Assembly (NCBI GenBank): GCA_947487835.1
Contig: CANKXX010000002.1
Span: 434,001 to 498,000, forward strand
From: an uncultured Microbacteriaceae bacterium
Lineage (GTDB): Bacteria; Actinomycetota; Actinomycetes; Actinomycetales; Microbacteriaceae
Direction of reading: 5' to 3'
Length of the DNA: 64,000 bases
Positions 38,786-48,160 of this stretch are shown here, piece by piece (positions within the stretch are counted from its first letter, which is position 1; each line of letters opens with the position of its first letter). The translations under genes were made by a program, and so were the position numbers. Under the pieces are notes generated by a model, which was not told the DNA's origin, did not search any database, and saw only the letters and a program-made list of their open reading frames with translations.

Positions 38786-39562
38786 CTACTGGACGCTGAC
38801 GCTCGTGATGCTGGTCGGCACGACCGGGGCGCCGTCCGAGGCGCCCTCCGGGCTGATACCCGCCTCGGTGACGCTGCTGACCAGGGCGTCGAGGCCGCTC
38901 GTGACGCGGCCGAAGATCGTGTAGCCGCCGGTGGCGGGATCGAGCGGCGTCTTCTCGTAGACCACGAAGAACTGGGTGCCGTGGCCGTAGGGATCGGCGG
39001 TGCGGGCCATGGCGAGCGTTCCCGCGGGGTAGATCGCGTCGGCGGGTGCGTTCTCGACGGGCCCCCAGGTGAAGCCGGCGTCACCCGTGCCGTCACCGTT
39101 CGCGGATCCGCACTGCAGGATCGCCGGCGTGAGGCGGTGGCAGGTCTTGCCGGGGTAGAAGCCGCTCTGCGCGAGGCTCACGAAGACGGAGGTGGCCTGC
39201 GGAGCCGCGGCGCCGTCGAGCTCGATGCCGAGCGTCACGTCCTCGTTGAGCACGAGCTCGCCCGTCCAGGTGCGGCCCTCGGCGAGCTCGGCGGAGGGGA
39301 CGGGGCCGACGTTCGCGCCTGCCGCGGTCGGCGTGGGGGTCGGCGTGGGAGATGCGGTCGGGTCCGGCGTGCCCGGACCACCGGCGAAGTAGAAGAGCTG
39401 GGCGACGGTGGCCAGGGCGATCACCACGACGAGGGCGAGGCCGGCGACGAGGTTGTCACGGCGGCGGCGGGTGATGCGCCGCTCGTGCACCGTGCGCCTC
39501 GCGGCATAGGCGCGGGCGCGCTGCCGTGCCTCCCGAACGTCGCGGCCGCTGCGCTGTGCCAT
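38786..39562 (-). CDS. Peptidyl-prolyl cis-trans isomerase, cyclophilin type, membrane-anchored
   Basis: 258 residues. A basic cytoplasmic N-terminus of about 40 residues and one membrane helix ([21 protein letters not shown]) are followed by a Thr/Pro-rich linker and an extracellular cyclophilin domain. [34 protein letters not shown] and [20 protein letters not shown] match the actinobacterial type. The usual catalytic FHR...F.QGGD block is altered: [16 protein letters not shown]. The Cys pair may form a disulfide. It probably folds exported proteins at the outer face. Start ATG at 39562 has AGAGGAAGGG upstream. It lies beside rarA, transcribed divergently. Confidence 0.9.
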   Translation of the reverse strand: MAQRSGRDVREARQRARAYAARRTVHERRITRRRRDNLVAGLALVVVIALATVAQLFYFAGGPGTPDPTASPTPTPTPTAAGANVGPVPSAELAEGRTWTGELVLNEDVTLGIELDGAAAPQATSVFVSLAQSGFYPGKTCHRLTPAILQCGSANGDGTGDAGFTWGPVENAPADAIYPAGTLAMARTADPYGHGTQFFVVYEKTPLDPATGGYTIFGRVTSGLDALVSSVTEAGISPEGASDGAPVVPTSITSVSVQ

Positions 39563-39714
39563 CGCACCCTTCCTCTCGCCCCGTCGTGCCCGGTGCTCCG
39601 TGACACCCGGTCGATCCGACACAGAAGACTACTGGCCGCGCTGTTGAGCGTCGCCAACCACCCGCCCTGGCGCGACCGGGGGAAGGGGCGTCGGACGGTG
39701 TCGGCCGCCCGAAC

Positions 39715-39720
39715 TACCAT
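39715..39720 (+). promoter_or_regulatory. -10 box (TACCAT) for leaderless rarA
   Basis: TACCAT ends 7 bases before the ATG at 39728. Confidence 0.45.
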
Positions 39721-39727
39721 CGAGGTC

Positions 39728-41206
39728 ATGACGGATGTGGGCCTGGGGCTGCGCGCGGGCTCGACGCCGCTCGCCGTGCGCATGCGCCCGAAGAGCCTCG
39801 ACGAGGTCGCCGGCCAGCGCCACCTGCTCACGCCCGGCTCGCCGCTCGTGAGCCTCGCCAACCCCGACTCGCGGCTGCAGGGCACGGTGTCCGTCATTCT
39901 GTGGGGCCCGCCCGGGACGGGCAAGACGACCCTCGCCCAGGCCATCGCGCACAGCTCCGGCCGGGCGTTCGTCGAGCTCTCCGCGGTGACCGCGGGCGTC
40001 AAGGACGTGCGCCAGGTCATGGAGAAGGCCATGAGCGACCGGGACCTCTACGGCTCGTCCACGGTGCTGTTCCTCGACGAGATCCATCGCTTCACCAAGG
40101 CCCAGCAGGACGCGCTGCTGCCCGGCGTCGAGAACGGCTGGGTGATCCTCGTCGCGGCGACGACGGAGAATCCCTCGTTCTCCGTCATCTCCCCGCTGCT
40201 CTCCCGCTCCCTTCTGCTCACGCTCCAGCCGCTCAGCGACGAGGACCTCGGCACGCTGATCGACCGCGCCGTGACCGACCCGCGCGGCCTGGGGGATAGG
40301 TTCGCGCTCGCGCCCGAGGCCAGGGACATGCTCATCCGGCTCGCCTCGGGCGACGCGCGGCGCGCGCTCACCGCCCTCGAGGCCGCGGCCGTCACCGCGG
40401 GCAGCGCCGGAGCGGGACCCGCCGACCACGACGAGGACGACGAGGACGACGACCCGGGGGTGCTCGGCGCGTTCTACGGCGGCGGGGACGACGAGGACGA
40501 GGACGACGAGGACGGCGAGCACCAGGGCGACGCGGCCCCCGCAGCCCCCGCGGCCGCGGCCCAGGCCAAGCCGGTCATCACGGCGGACCAGGTCGCGACC
40601 GCCGTGGACCGCGCGCTGCTGCGCTACGACCGGAACGGCGACGAGCACTACGACGTGATCAGCGCCTTCATCAAGTCGATCCGCGGCTCGGACGTCGACG
40701 CGGCGCTGCACTACCTGGCCCGCATGATCGAGGCGGGGGAGGACCCGCGCTTCATCGCGCGGCGCATCATCATCTCGGCGTCCGAGGACATCGGCATGGC
40801 CGACCCGCAGTCGCTGGTCATCGCGACCGCAGCCGCGGACGCCGTGCAGTTCATCGGCATGCCGGAGGGGCGCATCCCGCTCGCCCAGGCCGTCGTGCAC
40901 CTCGCCACCGCGCCCAAGTCGAACGCGGCGTACCTGGGCATCAACGCGGCGATCGCCGACGTGCGCGCGGGCCGCATCGGCCGGGTGCCGCTTCCCCTGC
41001 GGGACGCCCACTACGCCGGCGCCAAGCGGCTCGGGCACGGCAAGGGCTACCGGTACCCGCACGACTCTGACATCGGCGTCGTGCGGCAGCAGTACCTGCC
41101 GGACGAGCTGCGCGACACGCGCTACTACTCGCCGACTCAGCACGGCCACGAGCGCGAGGTGTCGTCGCGGGTGGAGAAGCTTCGCCGCATCGTGCGCGGC
41201 GAGTGA
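39728..41206 (+). CDS. rarA: Replication-associated recombination protein A (RarA/MgsA, AAA+ ATPase)
   Basis: 492 residues. Walker A is [14 protein letters not shown], Walker [22 protein letters not shown], and sensor 1 [13 protein letters not shown]; the C-terminal tetramerisation part has [23 protein letters not shown]-like ([13 protein letters not shown]) and GYRYPHD. It acts at stalled replication forks. An acidic, low-complexity insert (about 228-281) rich in Asp/Glu then Ala splits the lid from the C-terminal domain; most bacterial RarA lack it. The ATG at 39728 is 7 bases after TACCAT. It is divergent from the cyclophilin gene, 165 bases between starts. Confidence 0.95.
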   Translation: MTDVGLGLRAGSTPLAVRMRPKSLDEVAGQRHLLTPGSPLVSLANPDSRLQGTVSVILWGPPGTGKTTLAQAIAHSSGRAFVELSAVTAGVKDVRQVMEKAMSDRDLYGSSTVLFLDEIHRFTKAQQDALLPGVENGWVILVAATTENPSFSVISPLLSRSLLLTLQPLSDEDLGTLIDRAVTDPRGLGDRFALAPEARDMLIRLASGDARRALTALEAAAVTAGSAGAGPADHDEDDEDDDPGVLGAFYGGGDDEDEDDEDGEHQGDAAPAAPAAAAQAKPVITADQVATAVDRALLRYDRNGDEHYDVISAFIKSIRGSDVDAALHYLARMIEAGEDPRFIARRIIISASEDIGMADPQSLVIATAAADAVQFIGMPEGRIPLAQAVVHLATAPKSNAAYLGINAAIADVRAGRIGRVPLPLRDAHYAGAKRLGHGKGYRYPHDSDIGVVRQQYLPDELRDTRYYSPTQHGHEREVSSRVEKLRRIVRGE

Positions 41207-41435
41207 GTTCTGATAGTATTTCCGATGCCTAAGTCTGTGTTCGCGTGCGGCTGCGTCGAACTCGAGACCACGGGATCCGTTCTGTAGCCGAACGACCCAT
41301 GGCGAATCCCTCTGCTTGACCGATCGGCGTTCATCGCCGTGCGGCTTTCGTGTGCGTGCGCGCACACGGTCGATGCCCGCCCGAGACCGGGCGCGCGTCG
41401 TCACCCAAGAGAATTCACCACTTCGAAAGGAACCC
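41207..41435 (+). promoter_or_regulatory. rpsD promoter and long 5' leader
   Basis: A TAGTAT box at 41214-41219, just after the rarA stop, would give an rpsD leader of about 210 bases. In the leader a perfect 8-bp hairpin CGTGTGCG-tgcg-CGCACACG lies at 41349-41368. S4 controls its own synthesis in other bacteria by binding structured leaders; whether this one does is inference. Confidence 0.4.
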
Positions 41436-42065
41436 GTGTCTACCAAGTCACGCACCCACAGCAAGACCCGCCTCTCGCGTGCGCTGGGCATCGCCCTCAC
41501 GCCGAAGGCCGCCAAGTACCTCGAGAAGCGCCCCTACGGCCCCGGCGAGCACGGCCGGTCGAAGCGCAAGCAGGACTCCGACTACGCGGTGCGTCTGCGC
41601 GAGAAGCAGCGTCTGCGCGCCCAGTACGGCATCCGCGAGGCGCAGCTGCGCATCGTCTTCCAGGAGGCGCGTCGCGCCCAGGGCCTGACCGGTGAGAACC
41701 TGGTCGAGCTGCTCGAGATGCGTCTCGACGCGCTCGTCCTGCGCGCCGGCTTTGCCCGCACCACGGCGCAGGCCCGCCAGTTCGTCGTGCACCGTCACAT
41801 CCTCGTCGACGGCAAGATCGTCGACCGCCCCTCCTTCCGCGTGAAGCCGGGCCAGATGATCCACGTCAAGCAGCGTTCCGAGGGCACCGACCCGTTCCAG
41901 GTCGCCGCCGCCGGTGGCCACGTCGACGTGCTGCCGAAGGTCCCGGGTTACCTCGAGGTCGAGATCGACAAGCTGCAGGCCCGCCTCGTGCGTCGCCCGA
42001 AGCGCGCCGAGGTCCCCGTGACCTGCGAGGTCCAGCTGGTCGTCGAGTACTACGCGGCCCGATAG
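41436..42065 (+). CDS. rpsD: 30S ribosomal protein S4
   Basis: 209 residues. KTRLSRALGIALTPKAAKYLEKRPYGPGEHG at the N-terminus is the form lacking the zinc-binding cysteines. The S4 RNA-binding fold is LEMRLDALVLRAGFARTTAQARQFVVHRHILVDGKIVDRPSFRVKPGQ. It starts assembly of the 16S rRNA 5' domain. The GTG start at 41436 has GAAAGG 5 bases upstream. rpsD here stands alone, away from the rpoA operon, as usual in Microbacteriaceae-like genomes, and is followed by two hairpins. Confidence 0.97.
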   Translation: MSTKSRTHSKTRLSRALGIALTPKAAKYLEKRPYGPGEHGRSKRKQDSDYAVRLREKQRLRAQYGIREAQLRIVFQEARRAQGLTGENLVELLEMRLDALVLRAGFARTTAQARQFVVHRHILVDGKIVDRPSFRVKPGQMIHVKQRSEGTDPFQVAAAGGHVDVLPKVPGYLEVEIDKLQARLVRRPKRAEVPVTCEVQLVVEYYAAR

Positions 42066-42073
42066 TCCCCTCG

Positions 42074-42098
42074 CCGCCGCCGGACGAACCGGCGGCGG
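42074..42098 (+). terminator. Terminator after rpsD
   Basis: A perfect 10-bp G/C stem (42074-42083 with 42089-42098) 8 bases after the stop. No T-run. Confidence 0.6.
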
Positions 42099-42111
42099 CT
42101 GGACGCACCGC

Positions 42112-42117
42112 TAATGT
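42112..42117 (+). promoter_or_regulatory. Possible -10 box (TAATGT) of the DUF948-alaS unit
   Basis: TAATGT lies between the two hairpins, 58 bases before the DUF948 start. If used, the second hairpin would lie within the leader. Confidence 0.3.
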
Positions 42118-42119
42118 TG

Positions 42120-42147
42120 AGGCGGACCACCCCCGGGTGGTCCGCCT
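42120..42147 (+). terminator. Second hairpin after rpsD
   Basis: A 13-bp perfect palindrome (42120-42132 with 42135-42147), AGGCGGACCACCC, followed by CTCATGCTT. It may be a back-up terminator of rpsD or a leader hairpin of the next unit. Confidence 0.6.
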
Positions 42148-42175
42148 CTCATGCTTCTATCGGAAGGGTCACCCC

Positions 42176-42556
42176 ATGTCAGGTGGAGACATCGCCGGCC
42201 TCATCGCCGCCGGAGTGTTCGCAGTCCTCGTCGCGTTCCTCGCACTGCCCCTGATCAAGCTGGGCGGGGTGCTCGATGAGACCCGCGCCGCCATCCGGGA
42301 AGCCAGCAACGGCGTGTCGCCGATCCTCGAGGAGACGACGATGACGATCCGCGAGGCGAACAAGCAGATCGGCCGCGTCGACACCATCACGCGCAGCGTC
42401 GCGGACGTGTCGGGCAACGTGTCCGCCCTCGTCGCCCTCTTCGCCGCGACCGTCGGCGGCCCGCTCATCAAGATCGCGGGCTTCAGCGCCGCGGTGAAGG
42501 CCGGCCTCGGCGGCCTGCGGCCCTCCCGCCGCGACGACCCCCGGCACACGAAGTAG
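42176..42556 (+). CDS. DUF948 domain-containing membrane protein
   Basis: 126 residues. An N-terminal membrane helix (IAGLIAAGVFAVLVAFLALPLIKLGGVL) is followed by an amphipathic helix with EETTMTIREANKQIGRVDTITRSVADVSGNVSALVALFA, the DUF948 pattern. A second hydrophobic stretch (GGPLIKIAGFSAAVKAGLGGL) is near the end. The function is unknown. Start ATG has GGAAGGG 7 bases before it. The order rpsD-DUF948-small membrane protein-alaS-ruvX-mltG is conserved in Actinobacteria. Confidence 0.9.
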   Translation: MSGGDIAGLIAAGVFAVLVAFLALPLIKLGGVLDETRAAIREASNGVSPILEETTMTIREANKQIGRVDTITRSVADVSGNVSALVALFAATVGGPLIKIAGFSAAVKAGLGGLRPSRRDDPRHTK

Positions 42557-42633
42557 GCCACGGTCCACGAACTAGGATCGTTCCCGGATCGACCGCGATC
42601 GACGGGAACGACGATCGGCAAGGAGAGCGCGCG

Positions 42634-42864
42634 ATGAACAGAGCCCTACTGCTCGGCACCGGGGTCGGCATCGGCACCGTGCTCGGCTTCGGCGTGGCGC
42701 ACGTCGTCAGTCGTACGCCCGGCGGCGCGCGGTTCTTCGGCGCCCTGAACGGCCGGCTGCAGGGGCTCGGCGACGCCATGCGGGCCGGCTACCGCGAGCG
42801 CGAGGCCGAGCTGCGCGCCGCCATCGGCGACGCCGAGGCCGCGGTCGCCGCCCTCGATTCCTGA
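42634..42864 (+). CDS. Small membrane protein between DUF948 and alaS
   Basis: 76 residues. A glycine-rich N-terminal helix (LLLGTGVGIGTVLGFGVAHVV) is followed by a charged amphipathic helix (GYREREAELRAAIGDAEAAV). AGGAG lies 8 bases before the ATG. In other Actinobacteria this slot is usually occupied by a protein I know as DUF6167; the match here is mainly by position and size. Function unknown; a membrane-tethered coiled-coil partner of the DUF948 protein is conceivable. Confidence 0.75.
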   Translation: MNRALLLGTGVGIGTVLGFGVAHVVSRTPGGARFFGALNGRLQGLGDAMRAGYREREAELRAAIGDAEAAVAALDS

Positions 42865-42922
42865 CCCTCCACCCGCACCCCGGTGGCGCATGCCGCCACC
42901 CTCTTCTCGAGCAACGGACCCC

Positions 42923-45580
42923 ATGCAGACTGCAGAAATCCGCCAGCGCTGGCTTGACTACTTCGCCACCCGCGGCCACACCGTCGTCCCCTCCGCCTCC
43001 CTGGTGAGCGACGACCCCACCCTGCTGTTCACGGTGGCCGGCATGGTGCCGTTCGTGCCCTACCTCACCGGGCTCGTCCCCGCGCCGTACCCGCGCGCCA
43101 CGAGCGTGCAGAAGTGCATCCGCACGAACGACATCGAGGAGGTCGGCAAGACCCCTCGGCACGGCACGTTCTTCCAGATGAACGGCAACTTCTCCTTCGG
43201 CGACTACTTCAAGGAGCAGGCGATCGGCTACGCCTGGGAGTTCCTGACCTCGGCGGAGGACGAGGGCGGTCTCGGCTTCGACCCGAAGGACCTCTGGGTC
43301 ACCATCTACGAGGACGACGACGACGCGTTCCGCTACTGGAAGCAGACCGCGAACCTGCCGGACGAGCGCATCCAGCGCCTCGGCAAGGGCACGAACTACT
43401 GGTCCACCGGCCAGCCCGGCCCGGCCGGTCCCTGCTCCGAGATCTTCTTCGACCGCGGCCCCGCCTACGGCGCCGACGGCGGCCCCGCGACGGACGACGA
43501 CCGGTACGTGGAGATCTGGAACCTGGTCTTCATGGAGTACCTCCGCGGCCAGGGCACCGGGAAGGACGACTTCGAGATCCTCGGCGAGCTGCCGAAGAAG
43601 AACATCGACACCGGCATGGGGCTGGAGCGCGTCGCCTTCATCAAGCAGGGCGTCGAGAACATGTACGAGATCGACCAGGTGCGCCCCGTGCTCGACAGGG
43701 CCGCCGAGCTCTCCGGCCGTCGCTACGGCGCGAACCACGAGGACGACGTGCGGATGCGCGTCATCGCCGACCACGTGCGCTCGGCGCTCATGCTCATCGC
43801 CGACGGCGTGAGCGTGTCCAACGAGGGCCGCGGCTACATCCTCCGCCGCCTGCTCCGCCGCACCGTGCGCGCCATGCGCCTGCTCGGCGTGGAGACGGCG
43901 ACGTTCCCCGAGCTGTTCCCCGCGTCCCGCGACGCCATGAAGGCCGCCTACCCCGAGGTGGAGTCGGACTTCGACCGGATCAGCCGCATCGCCTACGGCG
44001 AGGAGGAGACCTTCCTGCGCACGCTGGCGAGCGGCACGAGCATCCTCGACCTCGCTGTCGCGGACACCAAGACGAAGGGCGTCGCCGAGCTCCCGGGCGA
44101 CACCGCGTTCCTGCTGCACGACACGTTCGGCTTCCCCATCGACCTCACGCTCGAGATGGCGGAGGAGGCGGGCCTCAGCGTCAACCGCAGCGAGTTCGAC
44201 CGGCTCATGGCCGATCAGCGCGCCCGGGCGAAGGCCGACGCGAAGACCAAGAAGACCGCCCTCGCCGACCTCTCCGTCTACAGCGCGTTCCGCGCCAAGG
44301 GCGAGACGGTGTTCACCGGCTACGACCTGCTCGAGACCGACACGACCGTGCTCGGCCTCATCGTGAACGGCGAGTCCGTGCAGAGCGCCGCGGCCGGCGA
44401 CATCGCCGAGGTCGTGCTCGCCGAGACCTCGCTCTACGCGGAGTCCGGCGGGCAGGAGGCCGACGCGGGCAGCATCGTCGGCAACGGCTTCGACCTCGAG
44501 GTGCTCGACGTGCAGCGCCCGGTCAAGGGGCTCGTCAGCCATCGCGTTCAGGTCCGCTCGGGCGAGGTGGGCGTCGGTGCCGCCGCGCGCACCGTCGTGG
44601 ACGCCGAGTGGCGCCGCGGCGCGACCCAGGCGCACTCCGGCACGCACCTCGTGCACGCCGCGCTGCGGCAGATCCTCGGCCCGCAGGCGCACCAGTCCGG
44701 CTCCTACAACAAGGCCGGCTACCTGCGTCTCGACTTCGCCTGGAACCAGGGCCTGTCGACCGAGACCCGCAGCGAGATCGAGGAGGTGGCGAACAACGCG
44801 ATCCGCGAGGACCTCGAGGTCGTGACGCGCGTCCTGCCCCTCGACGAGGCCAAGGCGCTCGGCGCCATGGCGCTGTTCGGCGATAAGTACGGCGATCTGG
44901 TGCGTGTCGTCGACATCGGCGGCCCGTGGTCGCGCGAGCTCTGCGGCGGCACGCACGTCCGGCACAGCAGCGAGATCGGGATCATCAACCTGGTGAGCGA
45001 GTCCTCCATCGGCTCCACGAGCCGGCGCATCGAGTCGCTCGTCGGCCGGGACGCGTTCCGCGACCTCGCGACCGAGCGCGCCATCGTCTCCGAGCTCACG
45101 GCTAGCCTGAGGACGCCGCGCGAGCAGCTGCCCGACCGCATCTCCGAGCTCCTCGCCAACCTCAAGGCGGCCGAGAAGAAGATCGCGGAGTACGAGTCGC
45201 GACAGCTCGCCGGCCGGGTGCCCGAGCTCGTCGCCACCGCGACCCGGGTCGGTGCCGTCACGGTCGTCAGCGAGTCCGTGGGCACGCTCCGCTCGACGGA
45301 CGAGCTGCGCCAGCTGGTCACGAGCGTGCGCGAGCGCCTCGGCAGCGACGCGGCCGTCGTGGCGCTCGCCGCGGAGGTCTCCGGCAAGCCCGCCGTGATC
45401 GTGGCGACCAACCCCGCAGCCCGCGAGTCCGGCGTGCGCGCCGGCGTGCTCGCGCGCGGTGCGGCCGGCGTGCTCGGCGGCGGCGGTGGCGGCAAGGACG
45501 ACCTCGCGCAGGGCGGCGGGTCCGACGTGTCGGCGATCCCCGCCGCGCTCGAGTCCGTCACGTCGAGCCTGGCGGCCTAG
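42923..45580 (+). CDS. alaS: Alanine-tRNA ligase
   Basis: 885 residues, full length. It begins EIRQRWLDYFATRGHTVVPSASLV, followed by the class II catalytic core (FTVAGMVPFVPYLTG, RHGTFFQMNGNFSFGDYFKE). The editing domain has the zinc ligands His571 and His575 in HSGTHLVHAAL and Cys674 and His678 in CGGTHV. The C-terminal oligomerisation part contains AAEKKIAEYESR and a glycine-rich GVLGGGGGGKDDLAQGGG loop. Start ATG at 42923 lacks a strong ribosome site. ruvX begins 2 bases after its stop. Confidence 0.97.
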   Translation: MQTAEIRQRWLDYFATRGHTVVPSASLVSDDPTLLFTVAGMVPFVPYLTGLVPAPYPRATSVQKCIRTNDIEEVGKTPRHGTFFQMNGNFSFGDYFKEQAIGYAWEFLTSAEDEGGLGFDPKDLWVTIYEDDDDAFRYWKQTANLPDERIQRLGKGTNYWSTGQPGPAGPCSEIFFDRGPAYGADGGPATDDDRYVEIWNLVFMEYLRGQGTGKDDFEILGELPKKNIDTGMGLERVAFIKQGVENMYEIDQVRPVLDRAAELSGRRYGANHEDDVRMRVIADHVRSALMLIADGVSVSNEGRGYILRRLLRRTVRAMRLLGVETATFPELFPASRDAMKAAYPEVESDFDRISRIAYGEEETFLRTLASGTSILDLAVADTKTKGVAELPGDTAFLLHDTFGFPIDLTLEMAEEAGLSVNRSEFDRLMADQRARAKADAKTKKTALADLSVYSAFRAKGETVFTGYDLLETDTTVLGLIVNGESVQSAAAGDIAEVVLAETSLYAESGGQEADAGSIVGNGFDLEVLDVQRPVKGLVSHRVQVRSGEVGVGAAARTVVDAEWRRGATQAHSGTHLVHAALRQILGPQAHQSGSYNKAGYLRLDFAWNQGLSTETRSEIEEVANNAIREDLEVVTRVLPLDEAKALGAMALFGDKYGDLVRVVDIGGPWSRELCGGTHVRHSSEIGIINLVSESSIGSTSRRIESLVGRDAFRDLATERAIVSELTASLRTPREQLPDRISELLANLKAAEKKIAEYESRQLAGRVPELVATATRVGAVTVVSESVGTLRSTDELRQLVTSVRERLGSDAAVVALAAEVSGKPAVIVATNPAARESGVRAGVLARGAAGVLGGGGGGKDDLAQGGGSDVSAIPAALESVTSSLAA

Positions 45581-45582
45581 CG

Positions 45583-46050
45583 GTGCGCCGGGGGGTCCGG
45601 ATCGGCGTCGACGTCGGGAAGGCCCGCATCGGCGTCGCCCGCAGCGACCCCTCCGGCCTGATCGCCACGCCCGTCGTCACGGTGGCCCGTGCCGCCGACG
45701 GCGACGCCGACGTGCGGGAGATCCTCACCGCCGCGACGGAGCACGACGCGATCGAGATCGTCGTCGGCCTTCCCCTGTCGCTGTCCGGGGGCCGCACGCC
45801 GTCGACGGAGGACGCCCAGCGGTTCGCGGAGCGTATTGCGGGCGCGACCCCGCTTCCCGTGCGGCTGGTGGACGAGCGTCTCTCCACCGTGTCCGCCCAG
45901 TCCGCGCTCAGCGCATCCGGGCGCAACACGCGCAGATCACGGCCCGTGATCGACCAGGTCGCGGCCGTTATAATCCTGCAACACGCACTTGACAGCGAGC
46001 GGGCCGGTGGTAGCGCGCCGGGCACCGTTGTCCTGACCGAAGGACCGTGA
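45583..46050 (+). CDS. ruvX: Holliday junction resolvase-like protein RuvX (YqgF)
   Basis: 155 residues. RIGVDVGKARIGVARSDPSG is the RNase H-like start with the first catalytic Asp. VVGLPLSLSGGRTPSTEDAQRFAERI, VRLVDERLSTVSAQ (second acidic residue) and DQVAAVIILQHAL (last Asp) follow. Members process the 5' end of pre-16S rRNA or act in DNA repair. The GTG start is 2 bases after the alaS stop. The reading of the next gene, mltG, begins at its stop, but in a frame that offers no ordinary start codon. Confidence 0.93.
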   Translation: MRRGVRIGVDVGKARIGVARSDPSGLIATPVVTVARAADGDADVREILTAATEHDAIEIVVGLPLSLSGGRTPSTEDAQRFAERIAGATPLPVRLVDERLSTVSAQSALSASGRNTRRSRPVIDQVAAVIILQHALDSERAGGSAPGTVVLTEGP

Positions 46051-46051
46051 C

Positions 46052-47263
46052 CTGACTCCGCAGCCTCCGCCGCGACTCCCGAACACCGGCAGCGACGCCG
46101 ATGCCGGGTCCGCGCGCGACCCATTCGCCGACCTCTTCTCCGCCGAGACCGAGAACGCGGCTCCGCCCACGGGCAGCGGCCGCGCGGGCAGGCCCACGCG
46201 TCCCGGCCGGCGCCGCCACCCCAAGTGGCCCTATGTGCTCGTCGTGCTCGCGCTGCTGCTCGGCGGCGGTGTCGCGTTCGTGATGGGCACCGTCGTGCCC
46301 GCGGTCCAGGGCATCTTCGCCCCCGAGGAGGCGGACGACTACGCCGGCCAGGGCGAGGGCGAGAAGCTCGTGGTGGTCTCCTCCGGCGACACCGGCACCA
46401 CCATCGCCGAGATGCTCGAGGCGGAGGGCGTGGTGAAGTCGTCAGCCGCCTTCTACGAGGCCGTCATCGGCCGCAGCCCGGAGCCGGTGTTCCAGCCCGG
46501 CACCTACTCCGTCGCGGAGAAGATGAGCGCCACCGCGGCACTCGACCGTCTGCTCGACCCCGCGAGCCGGGTGGAGGACACGGTCGTCATCCCCGAGGGC
46601 ACGTCGGTGCGCGGCATCCTGCCCCTCATCGCGGAGTCCACGGAGATCCCGCTGGCCGACCTCGAGGCCGCCGCGGCGGACTTCCGCTCGTACGGGCTGC
46701 CCGCCGAGGCCCCGAGCCTCGAGGGCTACCTGTTCCCCGCGACGTACCAGTTCCAGCCCGGGACGACGGCGCGCGACGCCATCCAGCAGCTCGTCGACCG
46801 CCAGTTCCAGGCCCTCACCGACGCCGGTGTGCCCGAGGGGGATCGGCACCGCGTGCTGACCCTCGCGTCGATCATCCAGCGCGAGGCGCGGTACGAGGAG
46901 GACTTCTACAAGGTCTCCCGCGTCTTCACGAACCGCCTGGACATCGAGATGCCGCTGCAGTCCGACGCGACGGTCTCCTACGGCGCCAACTCGACCGGCC
47001 GGGTCTCCACGACCGACGCCGAGCGCGAGGACCCGAACCCCTACAACACGTACGTCTACACCGGCCTCCCCGTCGGCCCGATCTCGAACCCCGGCGACGT
47101 GGCGATCAAGGCCGCCATGGCTCCGGCGGACGGCCCCTGGCTGTACTTCGTGACGGTCAACACGCTCACCGGCGAGACGAAGTTCTCCGAGACGCTCGGT
47201 CAGCACGAGGCGGCCGTGGCCGAGTGGCAGCAGTTCATGCGGGACAACCCCGGAAATGAGTGA
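46052..47263 (+). CDS. mltG: Endolytic peptidoglycan transglycosylase MltG (start codon anomalous)
   Basis: About 403 residues if begun at the CTG at 46052. The N-terminus is a Pro/Arg-rich cytoplasmic tail (LTPQPPPRLPNTGSD..., RPGRRRHPKWP), then a membrane helix (YVLVVLALLLGGGVAFVMG), a LysM-like part and the YceG core: LASIIQREARYEEDFYKV with the expected catalytic Glu278, and NPYNTYVYTGLPVGPISNPG. It cuts glycan strands as they are made. No ATG, GTG or TTG is in frame before the GTG at 46235, which lies inside the membrane helix. AAGGA at 46040-46044 is 7 bases before the CTG. A GTG overlapping the ruvX stop (46047) is out of frame, so a one-base deletion is the alternative. The aroE start overlaps its end by 8 bases. 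Confidence 0.88.
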   Translation: MTPQPPPRLPNTGSDADAGSARDPFADLFSAETENAAPPTGSGRAGRPTRPGRRRHPKWPYVLVVLALLLGGGVAFVMGTVVPAVQGIFAPEEADDYAGQGEGEKLVVVSSGDTGTTIAEMLEAEGVVKSSAAFYEAVIGRSPEPVFQPGTYSVAEKMSATAALDRLLDPASRVEDTVVIPEGTSVRGILPLIAESTEIPLADLEAAAADFRSYGLPAEAPSLEGYLFPATYQFQPGTTARDAIQQLVDRQFQALTDAGVPEGDRHRVLTLASIIQREARYEEDFYKVSRVFTNRLDIEMPLQSDATVSYGANSTGRVSTTDAEREDPNPYNTYVYTGLPVGPISNPGDVAIKAAMAPADGPWLYFVTVNTLTGETKFSETLGQHEAAVAEWQQFMRDNPGNE

Positions 47264-48158
47264 CGCGCGGGCCGTGCGCCTCGCGGTGCTCGGGTCGCCC
47301 ATCGCGCATTCGCTCTCGCCCGCCCTGCAGGGGGCGGCCTACCGCACCCTGGGTCTGGACTGGGACTACGGCGTGCGGGAGGTCGCGTCGGACGGGCTCG
47401 CGGGCTTCCTCGCCTCGCTGGGCCCGGAGTGGCGCGGCCTGTCGCTCACCATGCCGCTGAAGCGCACGGTGCTGCCGATGCTCGACGCCGTCGACCCCGT
47501 GGCCGAGGCCACCGGCGCGGCCAACACCGTGCTGTTCGGCAGCGACGGCGACCGGCGCACCCTGGCCGGCTTCAACACCGACGTGTACGGCGTCGCCCGC
47601 TCCCTGCGGGACGCCGGGATCGACCGCGTCCGCACCGCGCGCGTGCTCGGCGGGGGAGCCACGGCCGGGTCCGTGATCGCGGCCCTCGCGGACCTCGGCG
47701 CCGGGCGCATCCTCGTGACCGTGCGCGACGTCTTCCGTGCGACGGACCTCGTCGAGCTCGGCCGGCGGCTCGGCACCGACGTCGCGCTGCACGTCTTCGG
47801 CGACGGCGCGGACCGCGCCGAGGAGCCGCCCGACGTCGTCGCGAGCACGCTGCCGGCCTCCGCCGACGCACCGCTGACCTTCCCGGACGACGTGGCCCGG
47901 CGAGCCGTGCTGTTCGACGTCGTGTACGCGCCCTGGCCGACCCCGCTCGCCGCGCGCTGGCTCGCCGCGGGCGGGACCGTGGTGCCGGGCATCGACATGC
48001 TCATCCACCAGGCGCTGCTGCAGGTGCGCATCTTCGTGGGCGGGGATCCCGCCGTCCCGCTGCCCGACGAGGCGGCCGTGCTCACCGCGATGGCGGCGAG
48101 CGTCGACCGGGAACTCGGTCGCGACTGGCACGGCCCCATTGCTGTGGGAGGATTTTAG
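47256..48158 (+). CDS. aroE: Shikimate dehydrogenase
   Basis: 300 residues. Substrate-binding domain: [31 protein letters not shown] with the catalytic Lys, and GFNTDVYGV with the catalytic Asp. NADP-binding domain: [20 protein letters not shown], a glycine-rich loop with GGGATAGS in place of the usual GAGGA. The C-terminus has [12 protein letters not shown]. It reduces 3-dehydroshikimate. It starts inside the end of mltG (8-base overlap) and heads the aroE-C-K-B run. Confidence 0.93.
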   Translation: MSDARAVRLAVLGSPIAHSLSPALQGAAYRTLGLDWDYGVREVASDGLAGFLASLGPEWRGLSLTMPLKRTVLPMLDAVDPVAEATGAANTVLFGSDGDRRTLAGFNTDVYGVARSLRDAGIDRVRTARVLGGGATAGSVIAALADLGAGRILVTVRDVFRATDLVELGRRLGTDVALHVFGDGADRAEEPPDVVASTLPASADAPLTFPDDVARRAVLFDVVYAPWPTPLAARWLAAGGTVVPGIDMLIHQALLQVRIFVGGDPAVPLPDEAAVLTAMAASVDRELGRDWHGPIAVGGF

Positions 48159-48160
48159 GC

